From: Hemileia vastatrix | Lineage: Eukaryota; Basidiomycota; Pucciniomycetes; Pucciniales; Zaghouaniaceae | Direction: 5' to 3' | DNA: 64,000 bases | Assembly: GCA_030280995.1 (NCBI GenBank) | Contig: JASXTE010000187.1 | Coordinates: 1-64,000, forward strand | Part shown: in pieces, positions 1-10,440 of the stretch | Position numbering within the stretch: the stretch's first letter is position 1 | Layout: the number at the start of each line of letters is the position of its first letter | Program-made: the position numbers and the translations under genes | The notes under the pieces: model-generated | What the model saw: only the letters and a program-made list of their open reading frames with translations | What the model was told of the DNA's origin: nothing | Databases searched by the model: none

Positions 1-1
1 A

Positions 2-157
2 GATCAACCGAATGGTTGGGAACGCATAGGAGGTAAAGAAGGTCATCCAAAGACGGACAGCGAAGAGGCTATATTAGATGCTTTGGGGATGGTCTTCTTG
101 GAGCCACACGAGAGAATTGTCAAGCCGCCTAGAGTCAATAGAGAGACAGAGCTTTGA
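2..157 (+). CDS. DNA polymerase family X (Pol4/lambda-like), C-terminal end, partial
   Basis: The window opens inside a reading frame that ends at TGA 155-157, leaving 51 C-terminal residues. The segment contains GWERIGG, an acidic helix SEEAILDALG, and then FLEPHERI. This resembles the very end of family X DNA polymerases (beta, lambda, fungal Pol4), where a 'T/S-E-E-x-I-F/L-x-x-LG-L-x-F/Y-x-x-P-x-x-R' block closes the thumb domain. Such enzymes fill short gaps in base excision repair and end joining in the nucleus. The catalytic palm lies outside the window, so the assignment rests on this short block only. Confidence 0.55.
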   Translation, partial: DQPNGWERIGGKEGHPKTDSEEAILDALGMVFLEPHERIVKPPRVNRETEL

Positions 158-499
158 GGTCGGGAAGTGAACGAACGAAAGAAGACAAAAAGCTCCTTCG
201 CGTCTTGACTTTGACTCCAACGCATCAACTCTCTGCAATTCAACATCTATATCACCTTCATATCTTTGCAATTCAATATTCGGACTACATACTCATCATT
301 CTTTTCTGAGGAGTTGTTAACACCTTCTTGGCCGTCTTCGGGCGTGTCTGAGTTTCAGATCTTGTCCTGCATCAGCCGATGACCAAACAAGTCCGTAAAA
401 AAATCCCATTTCTTCTCCCCTTTCGTCTTCTTCCCTCTTTTCTTATTCCATCCATCTTCAAAGCTCAAAGGTCAAATCTTTGGAAATCAAGCTTCCAAG
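158..499. other. Intergenic, no gene seen
   Basis: 3' flank of the polymerase gene and presumed 5' flank of the next gene. It is pyrimidine-rich towards its right end. I see no further feature. Confidence 0.5.
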
Positions 500-2042
500 A
501 TGAAGACGCTTTCCATCGCCTTCCTTTCAACCTCATTCGTGACCGCACTTCTTTCAGCACTTTCGATCATTATCCTCTTCGTTCCCTTTAATGATAGAAC
601 TGTAGAAGTGAATGTCACTCCCAACTTCATCCAGTGATCCTTTTGGTTTCTACACTTATCCGACTTATCAGACAGGCGATTACTCATACTCGACTCCAAC
701 TCAAACTTATTCGTACTCTCAAACTCCCTATTCAACAATCACAACGACCGAATATCTGGCTGACGAGACCGACACTTATCTCACGACGGTAACTTATACT
801 TATCTTCAATACGCAAGATCTGTTCCAACACAGACTCTGCCTAGAGCTGCACACCAAGCAAGAGCAACCAATCTTCCTAATCTCAAGAGACAAAATCCGA
901 CAGTCTCAAGCACTTCATCTTCTGCTTCCCCTGTCCCAAGTCAAACTCAAATCTCAGTACCTCAAAGTAGAGTAGGAGGAATCCTCGTCATTATCCTTTT
1001 GGTAATTTGTGCCATACTTCTGGTTGAGGTGAGTTTCTTTTTTGAGATGATCCGAGAAAATCGACCCCCCCCCCCCTTTTGAGAGTCGGAGTCTGAACCT
1101 TCTTGTCCATCTTCTACCCACCTCTTTCACTTTCCCTTTGCTCTTCAGTCTCTAGCTCTGGGTATCTACTTTGCAGTCAAGAAGAAGAGATTGTCGAAAC
1201 AAAGAGCTTTCGACGTGAATGAAGGAGTCGCAGTTCCATTAGCTCAATCAACGCCTGCAGCCACTCCAGCAGCCGAAATTCCAACTCCAGGCGTCGAAAG
1301 AGAAAGGAATCCTGAAGAAGTGAAAGTGGTAGTCTCTTTTGCGAGATGCCACTTCTCATGTCTCCTCGTCTTGGCCATTCTACTGCTGTGAGTCCAAGTC
1401 TCTCTGAAAGTCTCGGTATCACTTGCCTTCTCACCTCACTTGAGATCTGACATGTCCTCTCCTTTCTCTTTCTCGCTTTGTCTCCTACTGGAACAAAACA
1501 ACCAGAATTCCACTGGCACTTCTTCTCTACACAGTGTCAGTCTTCAACGCTTGCTGGAGATCTCTTCTCAGGAATCCTCGTCAACCGAATTGGTTATTAC
1601 GACACTTCTTATTCCTCAAGTATTTGTTATGGAAATAGTGGTTATGAGTGTAACTTGACTAACCCAGATGACTACAGGAACTTCAACTACTTTGCTGGCC
1701 CCATTCTGGCTATCTTGATCTTAGGTTGGTTACTCTTTGCTTCGACGATTTTACTGGCTGTTCTAGTTTGCATCCATAGAGGTGTTAGAAGAAGAAAAAA
1801 CTAGGGGAAGTAGGAACTCATCAATTGGTAGTCAGACTGGAAGAGATGGAAACATTAATCACGACAGCAACAATGGACTTGAGATGGCTCAAGCTCATCA
1901 TTCAGCGGCTCTCTACTCTGATTCTCGAGTTCCATCTAGTCAAAATCAACCTTCTAGACCGAATGACAATCCCTTTTTCGATCAAAATGCATCGTCCGGA
2001 CCTCAACTTGAGCAAATGGCAGAGGGCGAGGTGAACAGGTGA
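500..2042 (+). CDS. Putative Ser/Thr-rich membrane protein; gene model uncertain
   Basis: I do not recognise a family. ATG 500 begins a hydrophobic segment ending IIILFVPF. From ATG 612 a Tyr/Ser/Thr-rich ectodomain-like stretch leads to a transmembrane helix (GGILVIILLVICAILLVE) ending at donor 1029. Exon 2 starts at 1149 and gives a basic stop-transfer run (KKKR) and a Pro/Ala-rich tail. A third exon from about 1535 (acceptor ctacacag, phase 0) contains an ectodomain with two Cys, a second transmembrane helix (GPILAILILGWLLFA) and a polar tail ending at TGA 2040. Phase-0 donors near 1326 or 1329 would join exons 2 and 3, but two adjacent genes are equally possible. The reading frame breaks by one extra base at the A-run 1796-1801 and possibly near 647. 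Confidence 0.4.
1065..1076 (+). repeat. Poly-C run of 12 in an intron
   Basis: Twelve consecutive C's directly followed by TTTT, in the first intron of the membrane-protein locus. Its length may vary between strains or be misread. Confidence 0.8.
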
Positions 2043-2265
2043 AGGAAAGTATATTTATGTAAAGGGTGATTTTTAATGTCCATTGACGATTCTGATGCGA
2101 GAGGGAAGGGAAGGGAATGAGAGAGAATGGAATGGACTTTTTACAAACGGGTAATGGGATTTGGGTAAATGTACAAAAGGTCTCGAGGGTTTTCATGTGA
2201 TTTCCTTGTATATAGAGCAATATTTGATTCCCCATCTCAATTCTTCAAACCAATGTCAAAGATCC

Positions 2266-3789
2266 TCACAAAAGGCAAACAGCTCCTAGAAGAGTAAGAA
2301 ACGCCAACAAGACTGATGGGGGAAGAACTCGAGAAAGTCGAGAGTGCAGAAGAAGAACCTCCACTTCCAGATGATCCGGAAGAAGATCCAGTAGTCTGAT
2401 TTCCGATAGGTTTGGCATTGTACGTGATTCCAATCATCTATTCAATAGGAAGAGAATTGAGAAAAAACCAATCAGCTTCAATTTCAAAGAAGCTTCTCCT
2501 TAGAATGTATGCCTCTAGTCGTCACTCACCGAAGCTGCAGCTTGGAAAACTGATCCATAATCGTAGTAATCGACCAAAACGAAAGTAGGGTTTGGACAAC
2601 CACTTTCGATAGATTGAGCTGAATTGGTAGTATCGAGTTCATCGATTTTTGGAGTCACGAAATTGAACCCTAAGAAGGTAACATTTTGATCCAAGAAATG
2701 ATTTGACAAAAACATCAAATTGCTAGAATCCAATCCAGACCCTATTCTATTGACCGAACAATCGAAAGGAGTGCTAGTTTGATCATAAGGATTCTCCCAA
2801 ATGTAAGAGAATTCAGGTAATAGATAATTGTAAGTCGAATCAGCTTCTGTATTTGTGATAAAGGTGACTACAGTCTTTCCTCCATCTATAATGTTTCCAA
2901 GAGTTGGCCAATTGTAACGACCGGTTTGAGATGCATCGGTTGGTACGTAGGATTTGGAATCCAGACCCGTCGAAGTATAAGCTTGAGCGAATTGAGAAGG
3001 TGGAAGACCATCCGAATTGACGATTAAGATTGTGAGAACTTCATTTGGATTGTCATCGACCCAAGATTTGACCTGGCCCAAGTAGTACTCCAAAGATCCA
3101 CCTTGGAACAAGTCCACAACTGGTATGACAGAGATCGATTCCAGCTCCAGTCACAGTGGCATTGTCAGATTTGTGAGCTTGTACCTGCGAGATTGACGAG
3201 AGGTTGAAAGGTGAGATTATAGGTGGGGGTAAGGTCTTTGGCTCGAGACAGCGAATGAGACGACCAATTGACTTTGACTCACCTGAAGCATTCTGATACC
3301 ATCATTGAGCTGAGTGGTGATGGACTGTTCCTGATTAGCCGCTTGATCTAGAGAGCGAGAGGGAGAGAGACAAGGGGAAAGGGGAGGATGAGTAGGAGCT
3401 CTCTCTTTCTTTCTTTCTTTCTTTCTCCGTCTCTCTACATTCACTCTGGACGAGCCAAATGATATACATGTTATCTGTATGACATCCAATTCTGTCTACC
3501 ATCTGCTGCCAAAGCGAGTCATTGCCAGCTCCACTCCCTTTTCCCTTTGTGTCAGCCACTGACTGCACTTCCATTCTACTCACTTGAAGCTTTATCGGAT
3601 ACGATTGCATAAGAATTGTGAGTTCCAATATAAGTGACGTTTGAATATAATCTATCACAAAGAGCCGAATCTCCATTGCACGTCGTCGCTCTTTTGTGAG
3701 AAAGATGAGTTGGATGAGCCAAAGTGAAAGCCAAGAGGGGAGAAGAGAATGCTCATAAAGAGCAAATGAAAGTTGGACGCCTGCGTCAT
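2266..3789 (-). CDS. Secreted PI-PLC X-domain protein, frame broken three times
   Basis: Exons by consensus: 3584-3789, 3283-3347, 2530-3184 and 2266-2437. The mature part carries THNSYA, the first catalytic-His region of the phosphatidylinositol-specific phospholipase C X domain. LNDGIRMLQ and LCHTSC (second His region) follow, then VKSWVDDNPNEVLTILIVN and VTFITN. The N-terminus looks like a signal peptide followed by a Lys-Arg processing site. The C-terminus is Ser/Gly-rich and, in the +1 frame, ends with a hydrophobic tail typical of a GPI-anchor signal (VLLAFLTLLGAVCLL). One extra base is apparent at the G-run 3737-3740, near 3112 and at the G-run 2318-2322. Discounting each makes all four exons agree in phase (364 codons). 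Substrate is unknown; many fungal members are uncharacterised. It may be a decaying gene or carry sequence errors. Confidence 0.75.
3399..3426 (+). repeat. Tetranucleotide CTTT microsatellite
   Basis: CT-rich tract with about five CTTT units, inside the first intron of the PI-PLC-like gene. On the coding strand it is a purine tract. Confidence 0.8.
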
Positions 3790-4336
3790 GATTGATGTTG
3801 ATGATTTGGTTTCGAAGAAGATTTAAAAGTAGAGGTTTCGTCAAAAGGGAAGGTAACGTTTAGAAGAAGGTGAATCCTGATTCACAATTTCGAAGTGGTG
3901 GTTCGAAGTCAAAGCTCAAGGAAAACAATTCTTCGGCTTCCCTTCACACAGCCCCTTGTTTGCTTTTTCATCGCCCCTCAAATCTGAGGTAGAATCGTTC
4001 AGATCAGCGTGTATTCCTTCTCAAGATTAAAAGTCGAGAACGTTGCAATTTGAACCATATAGAGGTTCGCGATCCCTGATGCTTCTCGACAAGTTGAGAG
4101 AAGTTCTACTCCCTCTCCATCAAAGCAATTCTCGACTTGGTTTCAAAAAGCAGCGAAAGAATTCCTATCAGAGCCCAGTGACTTTGTCAAGTTGAACGGA
4201 AAGAAGAGAGAAGTTGCAAATTGAAGGCTTACATCTACTCATCTATACGACTCTTTCGACTTTCTTTCTCAATCGAGTCTCCTAGCCCCTTCCATCAAGG
4301 AACTACCTGCAGCACTAGGTCTGCTCATGTCTTCTT
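3790..4336. other. Intergenic, no gene seen
   Basis: Upstream region of the PI-PLC-like gene and 3' flank of SDO1, both on the minus strand. No reading frame or RNA gene is convincing. Confidence 0.5.
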
Positions 4337-5536
4337 CTACATCTTCATCTTCTCCATCTCCCACCGCACGCTTGCAGCCAGCGTCTCTACTTTGCCTCTT
4401 CCCTTCGTCTCTGCTTCCAAAAGCTCGTTGATCGATTTTAGAGAACCAGGCGAGATCAATGCGATCTGTTCGGTAGAGAATTAGGAAAAAATTCCATATC
4501 AAGAAGCAAGGAATGAGATTCAGTAATCAAAAGAGCCAAGAGCTGAAGCAAATCACACTCTCACAAAAGGAAAGCAAAGGGCTTCTCAAAAGCAGAGACT
4601 CTGTCTTTTAACTCACCAATTCCCACTCTTCTTCCCATTCCTCACTCTCAACTTTCTCCACCAACTCCACCACTTTTTCCTTCAATTTCTTTCCTTCCTT
4701 AGCCAACATAGTGATCCTTATCCTCATTTGACTTCTACTAATCGAAAGAGTCGAATCTTTCTTCAATTGTTTAATCACATCCAAAGCTTGAGATTTAGGG
4801 TTTTTACCTTGTTTTACGCTATAACCTATTTCATTCATTCCTTTTTCAATCATCCCTACTGTATGAGGTCTATTGGTGTTTGGATCTATACACATTGTTG
4901 CAACTCGAGTTGCAATGTCCTTTCTGACTGAATCTAATTCATAGGCTCTCTCTTTGTCTCCTACTTGGAGTTCCCCTTTTTTGAGGATCTGAGATGATGA
5001 TGAGAAGGGAAATAGTTGGTAGGAGTGGGGGAAATAAGTCAGCAAGAAAGGAAGCAAGAACTTTCGAGATTGATAAAAGTAATTGGGAATGAATGAATGC
5101 TGCGCATTTTCCCTCTCTCCTTCTCTATCGTAGAACGAGAATAGTGATCTATGAAAGAAGACCCATTCTGCTGTCTCTCGTTTGAAACCAAGCAGAGACT
5201 CGACTGAAAGATGCAGCTCAAAGCTTGTTGCAAGTTACCCTTCTGTCCCTGTCCATCGTTTCCAATTCGATTACTCACCTCCAGTACGATTTCCTCTGTT
5301 TCCTTCTTTCCAAAAGCCTTTGCCAGATCTTCTGCAGGAGCCAATTGACCTTTGGATACGTTTAAGAAGACGTTGTTGATCTGCAGCACTTCATCCAAAT
5401 CCTTTTCCACACCAGATCTCCATTCTCTTACTTTGTTTTTGTAACAAGCAATCTCGAATCTTTTCCCACCTTTCTTGAGTCTGACGACTGAAACATTGGT
5501 CAGCTTGACTTGAGTTCCTGGTTGATTGATTGGCAT
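4337..5536 (-). CDS. SDO1: Ribosome maturation protein Sdo1/SBDS
   Basis: Three exons, 5279-5536, 4617-4988 and 4337-4465, joined in phase 0 and giving 252 residues, the usual SBDS length. The N-terminal FYSH domain begins [22 protein letters not shown] and contains ACYKNKV and [11 protein letters not shown]. The middle domain has [25 protein letters not shown] and [21 protein letters not shown], and the C-terminal ferredoxin-like domain ends with [16 protein letters not shown] and [13 protein letters not shown] works with the GTPase Efl1 to release eIF6/Tif6 from pre-60S subunits in the cytoplasm. Its start is 113 bp from that of UTP23 on the other strand. All splice sites are canonical and no frame break is present. 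Confidence 0.95.
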
Positions 5537-5649
5537 CGAGAATTGCTAACTTTCAGTGCAGTTGGTGGAGAATCAAAAAAAGTGACAACTTTTTCAGATC
5601 TTGTTCTCCTTCTTCCTAATCGATCCTTCCATCAACTTCCTCTTTCAAG
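5537..5649. promoter_or_regulatory. Divergent promoter shared by SDO1 and UTP23
   Basis: Only 113 bp separate the start codons of two ribosome-biogenesis genes. The stretch holds an A-run followed by a T-run (aaaaaaagtgacaacttttt), an imperfect inverted A/T pair, and a pyrimidine-rich leader before the UTP23 ATG. Co-regulation is an inference from the arrangement. Confidence 0.6.
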
Positions 5650-7025
5650 ATGAGACAAAAACGAGCTAAAACGTACAGAAAACTGCTTCGATCTTATGTT
5701 CAACATTTCAATTTCAGAGAACCTTTCCAGGTCTTGCTGGACGATTCCTTCCTATCGACTTTGGCAAAACATAAAGTCATGGATCCTCTGAAGAGAATCA
5801 CAGATCTAATTCAAACTGAAAAGGATGCTAAATTAATGATCACTCAATGCTCAATCGTCGCACTTTACAAGAAAGAAAAGGAGGGAGAGGAATTCAAAAT
5901 GGCTGTGGGTTTGGCAAAATTGGCAGAGAGAAGGAAATGTAATCATAGAGATCCAATACAGGTAGAGGATTGTATCAAAAGCGTAGTCGGTGAGTGACCA
6001 GATGGGAAATGGATTAATATGATATGATGGTATATCAGATAGAGGGATAGTCTGAACAAGGAGAAGCAGCAAGATTTCGAGGAAAGCTGGCTACTTGCAG
6101 TTTGAGAAAACAGACTTCGATTGTTCATTCTCTTTCTACCTTTTCTCTTCTTCCTCCTCTCTAAAAAGGTCCATCAAACCAACATCGATACATCTTGGCT
6201 ACAGACTCGGCTTCAATACGTCATCACTTGCGAAACAACGTCCTGGGCGTTCCAGTTCTCCATCACAATGATCGAGGTGTAATGGTCATGGAACCCATGT
6301 CTGACCTCACACAGACTAGGATTGAACAGGTAAGTAAGGATGATATCTTGGTAGAGCTTCTTGGATGAGTCTGCAGTCCGTCGACGTTTCTTCAATCCAG
6401 ATTTTTCAGAATCAAGTCCTTTCGATCTCTGACCTTGGATCTACCTTTTTCTCTCTTCTGATGACAGTTGGAGCATCGAAAACTATCAGCAACGAAAGCA
6501 GAAGCTGAATTATTAGGAACAGGGAATACTTTCTCTCTAGATAACGTAGTAGGTTCATCTGAAATCGATCCTATAGCTTCAACTTCAACCTCAACTTTGG
6601 AATCTTCTCAACAACCATCTATACCAAAGAAGAGAAAAGCAAAAGAACCTAATCCTCTCAGTATGAAGAAGAGCAAAAAACAAAAGGAATTGGAAGAGAA
6701 GGAGAAAAAGGAGAAGGCTGCTAAATTGAGAGCTCTGAAATTGAAAGAGAAAGAGAAAGAGAAATCAAAGCTTTCGAATGAGAATGGAAAGAGTTTGGAA
6801 TCTAAAGTTGGTGGAAAGAGAAAGAGGGAGGATGGAGAATCGAAAAGGAAAGAGAAAGATGGGAAACCTTCGACGAATAATGGTAATGATGAAGATGAAG
6901 GCGGGGATGAAAAGAAGACGCAAGGTAAATCTAGCGGTGGTGGGAAAAAAAGAAGGAAAAGAGGTAAAGGTGGTAATTCAAATCTCGATGCTAATGGTAG
7001 CTCTGAAGCAAGTCAAGGATCTTGA
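5650..7025 (+). CDS. UTP23: rRNA-processing protein Utp23 (PIN-domain, Fcf1 family)
   Basis: Exons 5650-5989, 6169-6329 and 6468-7025 give 352 residues. The N-terminus MRQKRAKTYRKLLRSYVQHF and FREPFQVLLDDSFL are characteristic of the Utp23/Fcf1 family. DPLKRITDLIQ, MITQCSIVALYK and RKCNHRD follow, then the exon-2 strand HRYILATDS with GVPVLH. After the PIN-like domain come a nuclear Lys/Glu-rich tail and the family motif EPNPLSMKKSK, which in Utp23 proteins precedes a basic C-terminus. Utp23 belongs to the SSU processome and is needed for early 18S rRNA processing and snR30 release; the PIN fold is thought not to be catalytic in this subfamily. The tail is strongly basic, ending KKRRKRGKG. 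Confidence 0.93.
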
Positions 7026-7419
7026 TTGTGAAGTTCAACCTCATTCGCAAAATATTCGCCTCGAAAGGCGACCTTTTTTCACTAACTCTCTTCAATCACT
7101 CGCTTTCATCATTGCAATTGTAACAAGTTCATTTTCATTCACTATCTCAGCGCATTCAATTATCCTTTGTGTTTTGGAAATGGATTGAAAGGGAGATTTT
7201 CCTCGAGTGCAATGCTTCGAGCCGGTTTCAAATTCCAATTATTTCAAAGTCTTAGTGAGACGTGATAACCCAGCTTAGCTCCTGGTTCCGACCTCTAGAC
7301 TTTCGAGATCAACTGCTGCTGGTGCGACTTGAGTGAGTGAAACAAAAAAAGGAGACAAAGTGATAAAAGATCAGAAAAAAGGCAAAAGACTTGACGAGCG
7401 GATCAACACTTCTTACCAC
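7026..7419. other. Convergent 3' region, no gene seen
   Basis: The 3' flanks of UTP23 and of the minus-strand F-box gene meet here. The minus strand just beyond the F-box stop carries a perfect splice donor (ATG|GTGAGTGG), so a short additional exon of that gene cannot be excluded. Confidence 0.5.
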
Positions 7420-9684
7420 TCACCATCCAGGAGGGTAATTCTGTTTACGGAAAAATTGTTTGAATTCTTCATCGCTGTCGTAAATCGATCTAGCTATAAG
7501 TACAGGGAAGGACCAGATCTCATCCTTCATCTCGATCAATTCGTCCTTGAGAGTTGGGTTAAGATTCTCGAATCCATCCAAGATGAAGTGCTCAAGAGTT
7601 GACGAATTGTTCTTGATGGTTGAAAAAAGTGGTTTGATAGAGTCGAGCATGATTGGATTGGAAGGCCCAGTATAGGAACGATCTTTGACAAAGAATTTGA
7701 CAAGACTGGAAATTTTGCTCTGGAAGAAGAAGTTGAGAAAGTCTGGTTGAACTGCTGTCAGCTCCAAGGATTTCAATTTTGGGAATTCTTCTGCTTGAAG
7801 TTCAGATTCTGAAGTGAAACCAGGCTCTAAGAATAAGCCTTTGAGATCAACCTCCCGAATAGATGACTGGAATGAGTTGATGAAATTGACTACATCCAAT
7901 ACTGTGAGTACGTTGAAGTCAGTCTCAGCCTCAGTACCCGCACGAAGTCTCAATTTTTCAAGACCTTGATAAGAAAAGGAACGAAAGCAGCTGAGAACTT
8001 TGTTCGAGTTCCCGGACAAGGACAGTGATTTCAATCGTGAGAAATGGATCTTTGGATGAGCCAACTTGACGCTCTCCGTGACGAAACAATCCGACATCCC
8101 AAACTTCTCGATCGATTTCGAAGATGACTGGAGTAGATGAAAGAGACTTTCCATGTCGAGGGGATCTTCTTTCCTGAAGTAATTGTGGGAGATCCAGAGG
8201 TCGACCAAGGAAGGTAGGTTGAGGTTGAAGGTGAATTCTTGAAGCGACGAAGTTGGATTTTCCAACTTGATCTTCTTTAAGTTTGGCATGGTCAGCTTTT
8301 GATTTTTCATTTGACTTATCACTTCCTCTGCCGTTTCGGTGACGCTAACCTGTGCTAAATTGATCTCTGTTAACGAATTGGATAGTTGGTTCATCAAAAG
8401 ATTGAGAGAGACTAGAGGGATGAAACAATATCGAACCTCTGGTTCATCGGCAACATCTTCTGGCATAAATTCCACCTTGAGGAATTCAACTTGAGTTCCA
8501 ATCCATCCTAGAAAGCCTGAGCTCCATTCTATTTCCACATTGAGTAAATCCAATCTGAGCCTTCTCAAGTTCGAGGTGGCATTCATAGATTCTGGCACTT
8601 TGAGATCCCATCTCTCTATCCATTCTGCATCTTCAATTTCTTCTCCTTCTGAGTCGATTCCGTCAGGATATGGTTGAGAGTAGTTGAAGTTGACACTGAG
8701 ATCGGTGAGCTCTGGACAGGAAAGAATGAGCTCCAAAAGTTCTTGAGAATGTTGAGAACCCTGCCCATGTGTGTCTAAGCACTTGAGCGTTGCCTTGGAG
8801 TGTTGTAGCTCTTGGAGTATTTCTTGAATGGAAGAATCGTTCACGCAAGAAAAGGAGGTAGAAAGTTCCGTTAGACCACTTCCCGTAAACTTGACGATTT
8901 CTTTCATGAGCTGACCAAGATGGTTCTCTTCAACTTCAGGTCGCTGATATCGGCTATTGACTAATTTGACTTCTTTACCTGGTGAAGATAGGAACACGAA
9001 GAGTCGAAAGATCAAGAGAGAAGCCACAGTCACATCAGTATCGGAAGAGTCAAAGTGAGCAATCTGTGTCAGACATTCTTTCAGGTCTTGAAACGCACCT
9101 GAAGCAGATCCGGAATTCAGATTTACTGAAGACGGCATACTCAAAAAGACAGTTTCCAGGTTCTCAAGTCGTGGAAGCTCTTTTCGGAACAGATCCACGA
9201 GATCTGAAAGTGAAGAGGTATTCCATACTGCCGATCCAAAGAAATCGTCAGGTAGATGAAGACTTAGACTTTTGAAGGTAGACTTTGACAGCTGCTTGAA
9301 GAGAGATGGAAGATCATTCTCCTTTGCTTCCTTTCCATAACGTTCCTTTTTTGGCCAAAAAGATCTGACGTCGAGATTGATCTCTTTTGCAGTATTCCCC
9401 GAAAGTTGGAACAACCTGTCCATCAAGTTAAACAACTCTTCTTTGTTGGCTCTTTGACTGAAGTCGAGTAAATCCAAGTTTCGATAGAGGACTGGATTCG
9501 ACTGAATGGAAGATCGCCAGTTTGAATTGACTGCACCTGCTCTGGCTATGGTCGCGGTTGGAGAGTAAATGAGACATTGACCTAGCAGCTCTGAAGGCAA
9601 TCTTCTTTGTGGATCCATAGATGAAGGTGGTTTCAAAGGAAGTTGGAGATGTAGAGGTTCAGGGGAGAGAAGACAAAGAGACAT
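7420..9684 (-). CDS. F-box/LRR-type protein, about 754 aa
   Basis: A single long exon. I chose ATG 9684 because the open frame further upstream has only a GTG. The F-box-like start is LPSELLGQCLIYS with AVNSNWRSSIQ and YRNLDLLDF. About 600 residues of leucine-rich, repeat-like sequence follow, with recurring blocks such as LKCLDTHGQGS, LRRLRLDLLNVE, LVDLWISHNYF and LKSLSLSGNSN. F-box proteins of this form usually act as substrate adaptors of SCF ubiquitin ligases, with the LRR part choosing the target; no target can be inferred here. The stop TGA overlaps a strong GTGAGT donor, so the C-terminus could differ by a few residues. It is not close to the F-box trio at 28-39 kb. Confidence 0.75.
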   Translation of the reverse strand: MSLCLLSPEPLHLQLPLKPPSSMDPQRRLPSELLGQCLIYSPTATIARAGAVNSNWRSSIQSNPVLYRNLDLLDFSQRANKEELFNLMDRLFQLSGNTAKEINLDVRSFWPKKERYGKEAKENDLPSLFKQLSKSTFKSLSLHLPDDFFGSAVWNTSSLSDLVDLFRKELPRLENLETVFLSMPSSVNLNSGSASGAFQDLKECLTQIAHFDSSDTDVTVASLLIFRLFVFLSSPGKEVKLVNSRYQRPEVEENHLGQLMKEIVKFTGSGLTELSTSFSCVNDSSIQEILQELQHSKATLKCLDTHGQGSQHSQELLELILSCPELTDLSVNFNYSQPYPDGIDSEGEEIEDAEWIERWDLKVPESMNATSNLRRLRLDLLNVEIEWSSGFLGWIGTQVEFLKVEFMPEDVADEPEVRYCFIPLVSLNLLMNQLSNSLTEINLAQVSVTETAEEVISQMKNQKLTMPNLKKIKLENPTSSLQEFTFNLNLPSLVDLWISHNYFRKEDPLDMESLFHLLQSSSKSIEKFGMSDCFVTESVKLAHPKIHFSRLKSLSLSGNSNKVLSCFRSFSYQGLEKLRLRAGTEAETDFNVLTVLDVVNFINSFQSSIREVDLKGLFLEPGFTSESELQAEEFPKLKSLELTAVQPDFLNFFFQSKISSLVKFFVKDRSYTGPSNPIMLDSIKPLFSTIKNNSSTLEHFILDGFENLNPTLKDELIEMKDEIWSFPVLIARSIYDSDEEFKQFFRKQNYPPGW

Positions 9685-10440
9685 TTGGTCAGGAGAAGGT
9701 TCATCGGCACTTTCAGACACTCAAAATCGCTCTTACACGAGGTCGCTTTCGCGTGCATGAAGAAGAAAGAGAATCTGATTTGAATTAAGAGCTCAAGAGA
9801 CCATCACTTTTGCGTGAATGGCTGTTTGATACGTACAGGTGATTATAAATAATGGGAAAGGAAAAAAATGTGGTTCCAATCTGACGAGAAAAGACGAGAC
9901 AAAATGTGAGGAGTATTTTAACAATGAGGGAGTGGATTCGAGGCAATGAGGAACGATACTATTCGTTAACAGAATATCGAGACTTAAGTTGGGCACAGAG
10001 AGAGAGAGAGAGAGAATTATGAGAAAGAGAAAGAGAGAGATGAGACTGAGATCTGTCGAAATGATACCGACAGTGGCCAGCTCAACGATGTTTCTCTTTT
10101 GTTGCGAAACGGATGTATGCGTGTATAAATGGGGGAAATGTATAAATGGAGAGAAAAGAGAAGACGGTGACTGTAAGGGAAAGCTCCAAACCTGAGAATA
10201 AATGCGTGTATGATTTGTGAGAAATGGAGACCCTTGTTCGCGATATGCTGGAAACTCGAGAAAAGAAACCCGGTACGAGAAAGAATTGAAGCCCTTAATT
10301 AAAACGAAAACTGAATGAGAAGATAAAATTTTGAATTGAGATAAGTCTCCGAAAGTGGTGTTGAAGAAATAGAAGTCGTAAAGTTGATGATGAAGGTGAG
10401 AAGTGCTGCTCAAGCAGCTTCGGATTCCTTGAATTGAGAT
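9685..10440. other. Intergenic, no gene seen
   Basis: Upstream flank of the F-box/LRR gene and 3' flank of the response regulator. It contains an AG microsatellite and AT-rich sequence. Reading frames here are short and lack coding character. Confidence 0.5.
9997..10015 (+). repeat. AG dinucleotide microsatellite
   Basis: About nine AG units in the 3' flank of the response-regulator gene, followed by further purine-rich sequence. Confidence 0.8.

Noticed and set aside
3399..3426. Microsatellites and purine tracts as functional elements
   Set aside because: CTTT, AG and CT tracts lie in introns or flanks and look like ordinary simple repeats.
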